DNA from: an uncultured Eubacteriales bacterium
GTDB taxonomy: Bacteria > Bacillota > Clostridia > Oscillospirales > QAMX01
Length of the DNA: 64,000 nt
Direction of reading: 5' to 3'
Assembly: GCA_905205975.1 (NCBI GenBank)
Contig: CAJLFQ010000001.1
Coordinates: 1-64,000, forward strand
In this document: in pieces, positions 28,775 through 37,452 of the stretch
Numbering within the stretch: the first letter of the stretch is position 1
Layout: each line of letters opens with the position of its first letter
Translations under genes and position numbers: made by a program
The notes under the pieces: generated by a model
The model's database searches: none
Told to the model about the DNA's origin: nothing
What the model saw: the letters and a program-made list of their open reading frames with translations, nothing else

Positions 28775-30340
28775 GTGGGAAAAGCTGACAGAATTCGAGA
28801 AGAAAGACAGACCCGTCTGGTGGAAGCATCCGCCAACCAACCCAAGCAGAAGCAGATGAGCCCGAAGCTCAAACGGATTCTCATTTCCGTTCTCTGCGTC
28901 GTCCTTGTGGTGGCGATGGTCGCCGTTGTCATCATCAATACGCGCCGTACCAGCGGCACGGCCATGAAACATGCTGACGCCATTACATTCAACGGCAAAA
29001 ACTACAAAGCCACCGACGTGAGTTTCTACTACAACGTCTTCAAAAATCAGTATGCAAGCTACGATCAGCAGATTTATTCGGCGTACGGATTCCACATTTA
29101 TAACGTCGATTTCACCAAATCGCTGTTCGAACAGACCTATGACAAAGATACCGGCCTGAGCTGGGGCGACTACCTGCTCGATCAGGCCGTGGACACGTTC
29201 TACAACTATCTGGCGCTGGAAGCCGCGGGCAAAGCGGCGGGCTATGTCTTGCCGGAAGAGGCGTATGCCGCGATCGATGAAACGGTCGCCGGCATGGAAT
29301 CTTCCGCCAAGACGAATGGTGTCTCTGTGGAATATCTGCTGAAGGCCAACTACGGCACGGGCATCACCATGGAAAAATTCCGTGAATTCGCCGAACGCGA
29401 GGCGTATGCCTCCTACTACGGCAAGAGCATCCGCGACGGCTTTGAAGTGACCCAGAGCGACATCGATACGCATTACAACGACAACAAGAACGACTTTGAC
29501 GTTGTCAACTACCGCAGCTTCGTTTTGAAGGTCGAACTGCCGGAACACCTCGACGCCGACGGCAAAGTCTACTCCGACGATAAGACCAAGGCCGAAGACG
29601 CCGAAGTCATCGCCGAGAAGCTCGCAGAGCTGAAAAAACGCCTCGACGCCGTCACCAGCGAAGACGGCTTCAACAAGCTGGCGGAAGAGCTGACGCGCTC
29701 CACCGATAAAGACGGCAAGGAAGTTGCCGGCGTTACCCCGGAAGATACGCTGAAAGAGGGCGCCTCCTATTCGTCGCTGAGCGAAGATCTCCAGAAATGG
29801 ATGTTCGACGCCGATCGCAAAGCGGGCGACACCAACATCATCGAAAACTCGTCCTCGCTGACGGCATACTATTTCCTGGAACGCAGCGACCGTTCTGAGC
29901 TGGCGCGCAGCGTCCGCCACATTCTCCTGAAGTCCGACGAAGAAGACGAAACGGTCAAGGCCAAGGCGGAAGAAATCCTCAACCAGTGGCTTGCCGGCGA
30001 TAAAACGGCGGAATCCTTCGGCGAGCTGGCGAAGGAACACTCCGAAGACGCCGGTTCCAAGGACAACGGCGGTCTGTATGAGGACGTCGGCCGCGGCACG
30101 ATGGTGGCGGAATTTGACGAGTGGCTCTTCGACGCCGACCGCAAGCCGGGTGACACGGGCATCGTCTTCACCGAAGACTTCGGCTATCACATCATGTACT
30201 ACGTCGGCGAAACGAGACCGTACCGCGACGTTCTGGTTGAAGACGCGATCCGCAGCGAACGGTATACGGACTATACCGAAAGTCTGAAGACGACGTATCC
30301 GCTGACGAGAATCGAAGACGGTCTGTCGAAGATCAAGTAA
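28775..30340 (+). CDS. Membrane-anchored peptidyl-prolyl isomerase with two parvulin-like units
   Basis: 521 residues, extracellular foldase of the PrsA/SurA type. A charged cytoplasmic start (to about 32) precedes one membrane helix (about 33-54, LISVLCVVLVVAMVAVVII), with no lipobox, then a helical chaperone region and a canonical parvulin domain from VRHILLK (residue 381) to FGYHIMYYVGE. A second, degenerate parvulin-like unit lies before it (about 243-375): both contain a W-x-FDADRK-x-GDT element. GTG 28775 is chosen for its CGGAGG site eight bases upstream. Confidence 0.88.
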   Translation: MGKADRIREERQTRLVEASANQPKQKQMSPKLKRILISVLCVVLVVAMVAVVIINTRRTSGTAMKHADAITFNGKNYKATDVSFYYNVFKNQYASYDQQIYSAYGFHIYNVDFTKSLFEQTYDKDTGLSWGDYLLDQAVDTFYNYLALEAAGKAAGYVLPEEAYAAIDETVAGMESSAKTNGVSVEYLLKANYGTGITMEKFREFAEREAYASYYGKSIRDGFEVTQSDIDTHYNDNKNDFDVVNYRSFVLKVELPEHLDADGKVYSDDKTKAEDAEVIAEKLAELKKRLDAVTSEDGFNKLAEELTRSTDKDGKEVAGVTPEDTLKEGASYSSLSEDLQKWMFDADRKAGDTNIIENSSSLTAYYFLERSDRSELARSVRHILLKSDEEDETVKAKAEEILNQWLAGDKTAESFGELAKEHSEDAGSKDNGGLYEDVGRGTMVAEFDEWLFDADRKPGDTGIVFTEDFGYHIMYYVGETRPYRDVLVEDAIRSERYTDYTESLKTTYPLTRIEDGLSKIK

Positions 30341-30373
30341 CGAACCCAGAAAAACAAAAAAGGAATGACACGA

Positions 30374-31195
30374 ATGGACAACAACGAAGCAGTCATGCTC
30401 CAGAACAAGGCGGACGATATCCGCGCGCTGGCGCTCAGAATGTTCCAGAAGATCGGCAAAGGCCACGTCGGCGGCGCCATGTCGATCGCCGATTTGCTCA
30501 GCGTTCTCTACTTCAAACGCATGAACATCGACCCGAAGAACCCGCAGTGGGCGGATCGCGACCGTCTGGTGCTCTCCAAGGGTCATGCCGGTCCGGCGCT
30601 GTATGCGGCGCTCGCGCTGCGCGGCTACTTCCCGGAGGAAGAATGCCTGACGCTGAACCAGCCGGGGACGAATCTCCCCAGCCACTGCGACATGCGCAAG
30701 ACGATCGGCATCGATATGACGGCCGGTTCCCTGGCGCAGGGCTTCTCCGCCGCCGTCGGCATGGCGCTTGCCTGCCAGCTCGACAAGAAGTCGAACCGCA
30801 TCTATACGATCATCGGCGACGGCGAAAGCCAGGAAGGCCAGATCTGGGAAGCGGCAATGCTCGCCGGAAACCGCAAGCTCGCCAACATCACCGCTTTCTG
30901 CGACAACAACGGCATGCAGATCGACGGCTATACGAACGATATCAACTCCATCGAACCGATTGCCGACAAGTGGCGCGCCTTCAAATGGAACGTCATTGAA
31001 TGCTGCGGCCATGACGTCAAGGCGCTTGACGCGGCGATTGCGCTGTCCATCGCCGAAAAGGAACGCCCGACCATGATCGTCATGAAAACAATCAAGGGCA
31101 AAGGCGCCAACTTCTGCGAAAACACGGTCGCATCCCACAGCACGGCGGTTTCGGAAGAACAGCTCGAAAGTGCGCTTGCGGCGCTGAAGCGATAA
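30374..31195 (+). CDS. Transketolase, N-terminal (TPP-binding) subunit
   Basis: 273 residues. Split transketolase alpha half of the pentose phosphate pathway. The TPP/Mg motif GDGESQEGQIWEA...N is present, with GHVGGAMS (substrate loop) and KGHAGPALYA. The N and C halves form one active site from two chains. ATG 30374 is preferred to ATG 30365 because AAAAGGA is then spaced nine bases away. The second half follows 18 bases later. Confidence 0.95.
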   Translation: MDNNEAVMLQNKADDIRALALRMFQKIGKGHVGGAMSIADLLSVLYFKRMNIDPKNPQWADRDRLVLSKGHAGPALYAALALRGYFPEEECLTLNQPGTNLPSHCDMRKTIGIDMTAGSLAQGFSAAVGMALACQLDKKSNRIYTIIGDGESQEGQIWEAAMLAGNRKLANITAFCDNNGMQIDGYTNDINSIEPIADKWRAFKWNVIECCGHDVKALDAAIALSIAEKERPTMIVMKTIKGKGANFCENTVASHSTAVSEEQLESALAALKR

Positions 31196-31213
31196 AGAAA
31201 GAGGAACCCGGAA

Positions 31214-32164
31214 ATGAAGATTGAAAAAGATGCAAAAGAGCTTCGTGCCGTATATGCTGAGGGCCTGATCGCGCTGGCCGAAAAGGACGACCGCATTGTC
31301 ATCTGTGAGGCCGACCTGATGAACGCCAACGGCACCAAAGCGTTTCTGAAAGCCTTCCCGGAGCGGACGTTTGACGTCGGCATCGCCGAAGCGAACATGA
31401 TCGGCGTCGCCGCCGGTCTGGCCGCCTGCGGAAAAATCCCGTTTGCCAACAGCTTCACGCCGTTTGCAACGCGCCGCTGCCTCGATCAGGTTACGATTTC
31501 CTGCGCCTACACCAAACTGCCGGTCAAAATCGGCGGCACCGACCCCGGCATCTGCGCACAGCTCAACGGCGGTACGCACATGAGCCTGGAAGATATGGCG
31601 CTGATGCGCGCCATTGCCAACATGGTCGTGTTTGAGCCGACGGACGCCGAACAGTTCAGCCAGGCGATTCCGCAGATCGCATACAACGATTCGCCGACGT
31701 ACATCCGCATTCAGCGCACCGCGGCCGACAAAGTCTACGGTCCGGACTACCGCTTCCAGCTCGGCAAAGCCGACGTCCTGCGTGACGGCAAAGACGTTGT
31801 CATTTTCTGCTCCGGCATCATGGTCATCCGCTCGCTGGCCGCAGCGGAGATTCTGGCCGAACAGGGCATTGACGCCACCGTCGTCAACGTCCACACGCTG
31901 AAACCGCTCGACGAAGAAACCGTCTTGAAGTATGCCGCCAAGTGCCGCGCCGTCGTCACTGCGGAGAACCACTCGATCATCGGCGCACTGGGCGGCGCCG
32001 TTGCCGAAGTGCTCGCCGAAAAGTGCCCGACGGTCATGCGCCGCATCGGCGTCACAGATCACTTCGGTGAAGTCGGCAAGCTCGACTACCTGGAGAAGAA
32101 GTTCCACATGACGCCGTCTGACATCGCAGACGCGGCGAAGAGCGCAGTGGCAGCGAAAAACTAA
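31214..32164 (+). CDS. Transketolase, C-terminal (pyrimidine-binding) subunit
   Basis: 316 residues. It carries the catalytic Glu region (DVGIAEANMIGVAAGLA, Glu activates TPP) and the transketolase C domain (VVNVHTLKPLDEETVL, AVVTAENHSIIGALGGAVAEVL). It completes the split enzyme with the upstream gene; RBS GAGGAA is spaced well from ATG 31214. A hairpin terminator and tRNA-Leu follow. Confidence 0.95.
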   Translation: MKIEKDAKELRAVYAEGLIALAEKDDRIVICEADLMNANGTKAFLKAFPERTFDVGIAEANMIGVAAGLAACGKIPFANSFTPFATRRCLDQVTISCAYTKLPVKIGGTDPGICAQLNGGTHMSLEDMALMRAIANMVVFEPTDAEQFSQAIPQIAYNDSPTYIRIQRTAADKVYGPDYRFQLGKADVLRDGKDVVIFCSGIMVIRSLAAAEILAEQGIDATVVNVHTLKPLDEETVLKYAAKCRAVVTAENHSIIGALGGAVAEVLAEKCPTVMRRIGVTDHFGEVGKLDYLEKKFHMTPSDIADAAKSAVAAKN

Positions 32165-32218
32165 ACCAACGGCATTCACACCGATTCCCGGCTCCGGGAT
32201 CCGTGCGGAATGACTGCC

Positions 32219-32260
32219 TCAATCCGCCGTGGTGGCAATTCATCGCGGCGGATTTGATTT
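32219..32260 (+). terminator. Terminator of the transketolase unit
   Basis: AATCCGCCG / CGGCGGATT arms with a 16-base loop, followed by TGATTT, placed between the tkt stop and tRNA-Leu. Its 3' edge abuts the tRNA. Confidence 0.65.
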
Positions 32261-32345
32261 GCGGGCATGGCGGAATTGGCAGACGCGCAGGATTTAGGTT
32301 CCTGTGGAGCAATTCGTGTGGGTTCAAGTCCCACTGCCCGCACCA
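32261..32345 (+). tRNA. tRNA-Leu (UAG)
   Basis: Class II tRNA. Acceptor GCGGGCA pairs with TGCCCGC, then A and an encoded CCA. Anticodon arm CAGGA-TTTAGGT-TCCTG gives anticodon TAG. Long variable arm (TGGAGCAATTCGT) and T arm GGGTTCAAGTCCC are present. Confidence 0.96.
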
Positions 32346-32379
32346 TAAAAGGGCTGCATCCATCATGCAGCCCTTTTAT
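32346..32379 (+). terminator. Terminator of tRNA-Leu
   Basis: AAAAGGGCTGCAT-CCATC-ATGCAGCCCTTTT, perfect stem with T tract, immediately after CCA. Confidence 0.92.
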
Positions 32380-32441
32380 ACGGCAAAATTTCAGCGAACC
32401 GTTTTGCAGATCCATCACACGATGAACGAAGGTGAAATCCT

Positions 32442-33698
32442 GTGCAGCTTTTTTATGGCGTACCCGAAGATATCGAAAAATGGATGAACCTGATAGAGGA
32501 GGTTCGATGGAATTTCCCGGGTCTCGAAACACAGGAAAAGCTGGACGCGCATAAAACCACCGTCCTGCAATTTATGGAAAAGCGGCAGGCTGTCTGCGTA
32601 AAAGAAGAAGCCGAAATAGCCGGTGTTCTGTTGTTTTCGCGGAAACACAACATGATCTGCTGCCTTGCAGTGGCACCCCAATACCGCCGCCGCGGTGCAG
32701 CTACAATGCTGATGAACGAAGCGCTTGCCAATTTGGATCGGACAAAAGAAATAACGGTTTCTACGTTTCGGGCGGATGATGAAAACGGAGCGGCGCCGAG
32801 AGCGTTGTATGAGCAATTTGGTTTTGTTCCAGATGCGCTGATAGAGGAATTTGGTTACCCGAATCAAAAATTTGTCCTTTTCCCCGCCGGTGCAGAGCGA
32901 AAGGCCAGACAGATATCCACGAATCGTATGGTTTTGGAAATCAGCCAAATTCTCGCGGACTGTGACCCGACGATCTATTTGTATGGTTCGTCTGTGTTGG
33001 ATGATTTCAGATTGGGTTGGAGCGATATTGATATCTTGGTTCTCACGGAGAAGCAAATATCTGAATCGCAGGCAGATTTGCTTGTAAATCTCCGCCAGAC
33101 GATGCTCAAAGAGGAACCGGACAACCGTTATTACCGTTCTTTTGAAGGTGGTATGCTCACGAAGCGCGCCTTTCTCACAAACGCTGATGACCGGGTGGTT
33201 TATTGGGGCACGAGCGGGGAGCGCATTACGAACAGGTATTCGCTCGATAGCTTTTGCAAGGCAGAACTGATTGAACACAGCGTTCTTTTGCACGGAAAGG
33301 ACATACGAAATGAACTGAAATATCCCGATTTGCACGAGCTGTATGCCGATGTGAATCGTCATTATCAGACGATCAGAAAGTACGCACAAAGCACCGGAAG
33401 AAATTTTTATGCGTTCGGCTGGCTGTTGGATATCTCCCGTTGCCTCTATACGCTTCGCACAGGCAGGATCATCTCGAAAACAAAGGCGGCAGCATGGGCG
33501 CTTCAAAACGACCTCTGCCCGGATGTGCACGCACTGACAACCGCATTGGATGTCCGCAGATGCCCGCTGAAATACCGGGATGATCAAGAGACGTTTGACT
33601 ATGCTGAAACGCTTGGCGAGCCTGTTCAGCGTTTTGCAGATGTATTGGAACAGGAATTGAAAGCAATCGCATCAGAAGAGGCGAAAAAATCGAATTGA
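32442..33698 (+). CDS. GNAT acetyltransferase fused to AadA-type nucleotidyltransferase
   Basis: 418 residues in two enzymes. Residues 1-150 are a GNAT domain (LAVAPQYRRRGAATMLMNEAL is the acetyl-CoA loop; ALYEQFGFVPD the C-terminal signature). Residues about 155-418 form a nucleotidyltransferase of the ANT(3'')/AadA type: YGSSVLDDFRLGWSDIDILV holds the GS and DxD catalytic motif, and a C-terminal helical DUF4111-like domain follows (AFGWLLDISRCLYTL, RIISKTKAAAWAL). Aminoglycoside modification is possible, but not proven. GTG 32442 follows GAAGGTGA. Base composition is visibly more AT-rich than its neighbours and the gene sits just behind a tRNA, both hinting at acquisition. Confidence 0.82.
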   Translation: MQLFYGVPEDIEKWMNLIEEVRWNFPGLETQEKLDAHKTTVLQFMEKRQAVCVKEEAEIAGVLLFSRKHNMICCLAVAPQYRRRGAATMLMNEALANLDRTKEITVSTFRADDENGAAPRALYEQFGFVPDALIEEFGYPNQKFVLFPAGAERKARQISTNRMVLEISQILADCDPTIYLYGSSVLDDFRLGWSDIDILVLTEKQISESQADLLVNLRQTMLKEEPDNRYYRSFEGGMLTKRAFLTNADDRVVYWGTSGERITNRYSLDSFCKAELIEHSVLLHGKDIRNELKYPDLHELYADVNRHYQTIRKYAQSTGRNFYAFGWLLDISRCLYTLRTGRIISKTKAAAWALQNDLCPDVHALTTALDVRRCPLKYRDDQETFDYAETLGEPVQRFADVLEQELKAIASEEAKKSN

Positions 33699-33800
33699 TA
33701 GTCCTCACATGCGCCGCTGCGGACGGTTTCGTCTGCGGCGGTGCTTTTATGTCTGAAGCAAATCCCGTAGAAAAACCGCACAAAAAAACGAAAAAAGGTA

Positions 33801-33831
33801 TTGACCTAAAGCCAACTTCAGGGTGTATCAT
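33801..33831 (+). promoter_or_regulatory. MerR-type promoter with 19-base spacer
   Basis: TTGACC (33801-33806) and TATCAT (33826-33831) are separated by 19 bases rather than 17. The spacer region carries a dyad CCTAAAG-CCAA-CTTCAGG (one mismatch). This over-long spacer with central dyad is the signature of MerR family activators, which twist the DNA to align the two boxes. It precedes the cupin-flavodoxin-aldo/keto reductase operon; no merR gene is in the window. Confidence 0.7.
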
Positions 33832-33884
33832 ATGTGTGGGCGAATTCCCCGTCCGAACGATCGCAGTCAGGAGGATGCATCCGG

Positions 33885-34328
33885 ATGAAACCACAGGAAG
33901 ATCAGGCGCTGAAATCATTTGAACAACAGAATCTCTTTGGCAAGGGCAGCGAAAACAAAGCCTACGCCGCCTTTTTTACAGGCAATTCTTATCTGAACCC
34001 GCTGACGCAGCCAGCGTGCGGGCTTTCTCTGGCCAACGTCACGTTTGAACCGGGATGCCGAAACCACTGGCACATCCACCATGCGTCTTCCGGCGACGGT
34101 CAGATTCTGATCTGCACCGCAGGCGAGGGCTGGTATCAGGAGGAGGGCAAACCGGCCGTTTCTCTGCGGCCGGGCATGGTCGTGACCATTCCCGCCAACG
34201 TTAAACACTGGCACGGCGCGCAAAAAAACAGCTGGTTCGCGCACATCGCGGTCGAAATCCCCGGCGAAAACAGCCGCACCGAATGGTGCGAACCGGTGCA
34301 GGACGACGCGTATGACGCGCTGGACTGA
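33885..34328 (+). CDS. Cupin domain protein
   Basis: 147 residues, single cupin barrel. Metal-binding His residues occur in RNHWHIHHA (motif 1, with a Glu-like partner later) and KHWHGAQ (motif 2). GDGQILICTAGEGWYQEEGKP is the connecting strand pair. Such cupins accompany carboxymuconolactone decarboxylases, flavodoxins and aldo/keto reductases in MerR-controlled redox or electrophile-stress operons, which fits this context. ATG 33885 follows AGGAGG. Reaction unknown. Confidence 0.85.
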   Translation: MKPQEDQALKSFEQQNLFGKGSENKAYAAFFTGNSYLNPLTQPACGLSLANVTFEPGCRNHWHIHHASSGDGQILICTAGEGWYQEEGKPAVSLRPGMVVTIPANVKHWHGAQKNSWFAHIAVEIPGENSRTEWCEPVQDDAYDALD

Positions 34329-34350
34329 GCCGGAACGGAGGCAGACAGCG

Positions 34351-35011
34351 ATGAAACGATGGCGCATGCTTTTTGTCATGCTGGCGATGCTGCTGCTGAC
34401 GGCATGCGGCGCTCAAAACGAGCCCGCGCAGACAACGCCCGCAGACACATCTCTGCCCACAGGACAGACAACGGAAGGGGATGTCTCCGTGCCCGACACA
34501 TCCGGAGAGGAACCGGACAGTCAGCCGGGCAAGATTCTGGTCGCCTGGTTTTCAGCCACAGGCAGCACGAAACGCGCAGCCGAGATCCTTGCCGAAACAA
34601 CCGGCACAGACTGCTTCGCCATCGAGCCGGAACAGCCCTATACGGCGGAAGACCTCCGCTATAACCAAAAAGACAGCCGGGTCTGCCAGGAACATGACGA
34701 CCCGGCAACAGGTTCCGCTGGCGGTCGATACCCCGGCGGACTGGGTATCCTATGACGTTGTGTTTCTCAGCTATCCGATCTGGTGGGGCGGCGCGGCATG
34801 GCCGGTAAGGTCGTTCGTTCGGCAGAATGATTTTGCAGGCAAAACGGTGATTCCGTTCTGCACCTCGGCGTCGTCCGCATTGGGCAGCAGCGCCGCAGAC
34901 TTGGCGGCAGCGGCAAACGGCGGCACTTGGCGCACGGGGATGCGGTTCGCCTCCGACGCCGCGGCTTCCGACATTCAAACGTGGGCGGCAGAACAAAAAG
35001 ACGGCAAATAG
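34351..35011 (+). pseudogene. Flavodoxin-domain lipoprotein, frameshifted
   Basis: ATG 34351 follows CGGAGG. A lipoprotein signal (LLLTAC, Cys19) and a Thr/Pro-rich linker lead into a flavodoxin (LVAWFSATGSTKRAAE is the FMN phosphate loop, then AEDLRYNQKDSRVCQEH). The frame then changes: after about 34711-34714 (GGTT) the coding continues in the +1 frame as AVDTPADWVSYDVVFLSYPIWWGG..., ending at 35011. Removing one base at that spot restores a whole flavodoxin. So this is either a recent pseudogene or a base-call error. Unbroken, it would be an extracellular FMN protein, co-transcribed with the cupin and reductases. Confidence 0.85.
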
Positions 35012-35044
35012 GTAATTATCGGCATCAATCAGCGCCTCAAAAGG

Positions 35045-35092
35045 CATAAAAACATAAAGGCATAAAAAGCATAAACATAAAAAAGCATAAAA
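35045..35092 (+). repeat. A-rich array of CATAAA units before the reductase gene
   Basis: CATAAA occurs at 35045, 35053, 35061, 35070, 35076 and 35087, mostly as GCATAAA with A tracts between, immediately upstream of the GGAAGGA ribosome site of the first aldo/keto reductase. Spacings of 6-11 bases are irregular. It could be slippage-prone. Confidence 0.6.
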
Positions 35093-35109
35093 TGGAAGGA
35101 TGGATCGAT

Positions 35110-36240
35110 ATGAACAACTCCGGCCATGTGATCGGCCAGAACATCAAAAACTGGGCTTTGGCTGTATGCGGCTGCCGATGAAAGGCGAAGAAGTGGACCT
35201 GGCTGCATTCGCCGAAATGGCGGACCGGTTTCTGGCGGAAGGCTTCTGCTATTTTGACACCGCGCGCGTCTATCTGAACGGCCAAAGCGAGACGGCCATC
35301 CGCGAATGCGTCGCAAAGCGGTACCCGCGGGAACGGTTTTTGCTGACGGATAAGCTGTCCAACGCGCTGTTCAGCAAAGAGGAAGAGATTCGCCCGCTGT
35401 TTGAAAAACAGCTGGAATCCTGCGGCGTGACCTTTTTTGATTATTACCTCATGCACGCGCAGACCAAGCAGATCTTTGAAAAATACAAGCGCTGCCATGC
35501 CTATGAAACGGCGCTGGCACTCCGCGATGAAGGCAAGATCCGGCATTTCGGCATTTCCTTCCATGATACGGCCGCCGTTTTGGCGGAAATCCTGACCGAA
35601 TACCCGCAGATTGAAGTTGTGCAGCTTCAGCTCAACTATCTGGATTTTGACGATCCCGCGGTTCAGGCCGGGCGGTGTTATGAGGTCTGCCAGCAGTTCG
35701 GCAAGCCGGTCATCGTGATGGAGCCTGTGCGGGGCGGCAGTCTGGCGCGCCTGCAGGAAGAGGCGCAGAAAATCCTGGCAGACCTGCACGGCGGCAGTGC
35801 GGCGAGCTATGCCATCCGCTATGCCGCAGGCTTTGAAAACGTCCGGATGGTGCTGTCCGGCATGAGCGACATGGCGCAGATGACAGATAACCTCTCCTAT
35901 ATGAAATCGTTTCAGCCGCTTTCTGTCCGTGAACAGGAGGCCGTCAGCCGGGTGTGCGCGATCTTCCGTTCCATGCACCTGATCCCCTGCACTGCCTGCC
36001 GCTACTGCAACGGACGGCTGTCCGAAGCACATTGAAATCCCGAACCTCTTCTCCTGCATGAATTCGGTCCGCCTTTATAAGGACTGGAACGCCTCGTACT
36101 ACTATCACGAAGTGTATACCAAAAACAACGGCAAAGCGTCGGACTGCATCGGCTGCGGCAAATGCGAAAAAGCCTGCCCGCAGCATCTGCCGATTCGTTC
36201 GCTGCTGAGAGACGTTGCAAAGGAGTTTGAAACCAAATGA
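35110..36240 (+). pseudogene. Aldo/keto reductase with ferredoxin tail (copy 1), two frameshifts
   Basis: The gene should start at ATG 35110 (MNNSGHVIGQNIK), nine bases after GGAAGGA. A one-base loss in AAAAA (35146-35150) puts the remainder in another frame (KLGFGCMRLPMKGEE...), readable until LIPCTACRYCN near 36011. There an extra G (36012-36013) moves the frame again, to CPKHIEIPNLFSCMNS and a 4Fe-4S motif CIGCGKCEKACP, ending at 36240. All parts match one family: aldo/keto reductase with Asp-Tyr-Lys-His type barrel (FDTARVY, TDKL, YLMHAQ) plus two ferredoxin-like clusters. Two opposite single-base indels suggest either pseudogenization or poor sequence here. Confidence 0.85.
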
Positions 36241-37337
36241 TGACATACCGAAAGCTGCCGCACGGCGAGGAACAGATTTTCGTACTGGGGCTCGGCATGG
36301 GCGGCATTCAGAATGCCGATCCGGCGGAAATTGAAGCGGTAATCCGCAAAGCGATTCAGAACGGCATCAACTTCTTTGACCTCTGCGGCGGCGGCACAGC
36401 CATCTATGCGCCGTTTGGCCGCGCCATCGCCGGAAAACGCGAACAGGTCTTCTTCCAGCTGCATTTCGGCGCGGTCTACAACGAAGCGGGCGAATACGGC
36501 TGGTCGCGCGATTGGAACCGCATTCAGGAAACGTTCGCATGGGAGCTGGAAACCCTGCAAACCGACTATGTGGATTTCGGCTTCCTGCACTGCGTGGATG
36601 AAGAGAGCGACTGGGCGGAGATCCAGCGCGCCGGCATCCTCGATGCGGTGTGCGCCCTGAAGGAAAAAGGTGTCGTCCGCCATATCGGCTTTTCCTCACA
36701 CACGCCGTCGGTCGCCAATCAGCTGCTGGACACCGGCCTGATGGACATGATGATGTTTTCCATCAACGCCGCCTATGACCTCGAATGCGGCGATTCATAC
36801 GGCATCGGAACGACTGCGGAGCGCTCAGAGCTGTTCCGCCGCTGCGAGGCGGAAGGCGTCGGCATTTCCGTCATGAAGCCCTTCCACGGCGGCCAGCTTC
36901 TGTCGGACGCCACCTCACCCTTCCACCGGGCGCTGACCAAAAATCAGTGCCTGCAATATGTCCTCGACCGTCCGGCCGTTTTATCGGCTGTTCCGGGCGT
37001 CCGCAGCCTTGCGGATCTGGACGCGCTCCTGCCCTTCTTGCAGACGACGCCAAAAGAAAACGACTACGCGGTGATCGGCAGCTTTACGCCGCAGAACGCC
37101 GTCGGAAACTGCGTCTACTGCAATCACTGCCAGCCCTGCCCGGCCGGAATCGATGTCGGGCTGGTCAACAAATACTATGACCTTTCCCGCGCGGGCGACC
37201 AAATGGCGCACGACCACTACGGCAAGCTGGCCATCAAAGCCGACGTCTGCCTCCAATGCGGCCACTGCGACAGCCGCTGTCCGTTCGGCGTCGCCCAGCA
37301 GGCCAGAATGCAGGAAATCGCCGCCTATTTCGCCTGA
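36237..37337 (+). CDS. Aldo/keto reductase with ferredoxin-type tail (copy 2)
   Basis: 366 residues, intact. The TIM barrel (about 1-275) has FFDLCGG, FGFLHCVDEE, GVVRHIGFSSHT and MKPFHGGQLL. The C-terminal tail has two cysteine clusters, CVYCNHCQPCP and CLQCGHCDSRCP, for 4Fe-4S centres, so electrons may come from ferredoxin-like donors. The usual catalytic Tyr lies in a changed sequence (GGGTAIYAPFGRA), so activity is inferred. ATG 36237 overlaps the previous stop as ATGA, showing the upstream frameshifted gene was coupled to it. Confidence 0.88.
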   Translation: MMTYRKLPHGEEQIFVLGLGMGGIQNADPAEIEAVIRKAIQNGINFFDLCGGGTAIYAPFGRAIAGKREQVFFQLHFGAVYNEAGEYGWSRDWNRIQETFAWELETLQTDYVDFGFLHCVDEESDWAEIQRAGILDAVCALKEKGVVRHIGFSSHTPSVANQLLDTGLMDMMMFSINAAYDLECGDSYGIGTTAERSELFRRCEAEGVGISVMKPFHGGQLLSDATSPFHRALTKNQCLQYVLDRPAVLSAVPGVRSLADLDALLPFLQTTPKENDYAVIGSFTPQNAVGNCVYCNHCQPCPAGIDVGLVNKYYDLSRAGDQMAHDHYGKLAIKADVCLQCGHCDSRCPFGVAQQARMQEIAAYFA

Positions 37338-37373
37338 CCGGCACATTGCGGCCAGCAGCAACGCAATACCTTC

Positions 37374-37426
37374 AAACCTGCGCCCTGCGCGTTCGGAACA
37401 GCATCGAACGCGCAGGGCGCAGGTTT
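37374..37426. terminator. Long bidirectional terminator, reductase operon and tex
   Basis: A perfect 22-base inverted repeat (arms 37374-37395 and 37405-37426, AAACCTGCGCCC...) with a 9-base loop lies between the convergent genes. Confidence 0.85.
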
Positions 37427-37452
37427 GTATTTCGGTTTTCAGATGGTTTGAA

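Noticed and set aside
28427..32179. Very long minus-strand open frame (1250 codons)
   Set aside because: It is antisense to the parvulin and transketolase genes, which have clear family motifs; high GC and codon bias keep the opposite frame open.
34312..36240. Programmed frameshifting in the flavodoxin and reductase genes
   Set aside because: Neither site has a recognisable slippery heptamer with pseudoknot; indels of both signs fit decay or sequence error better.
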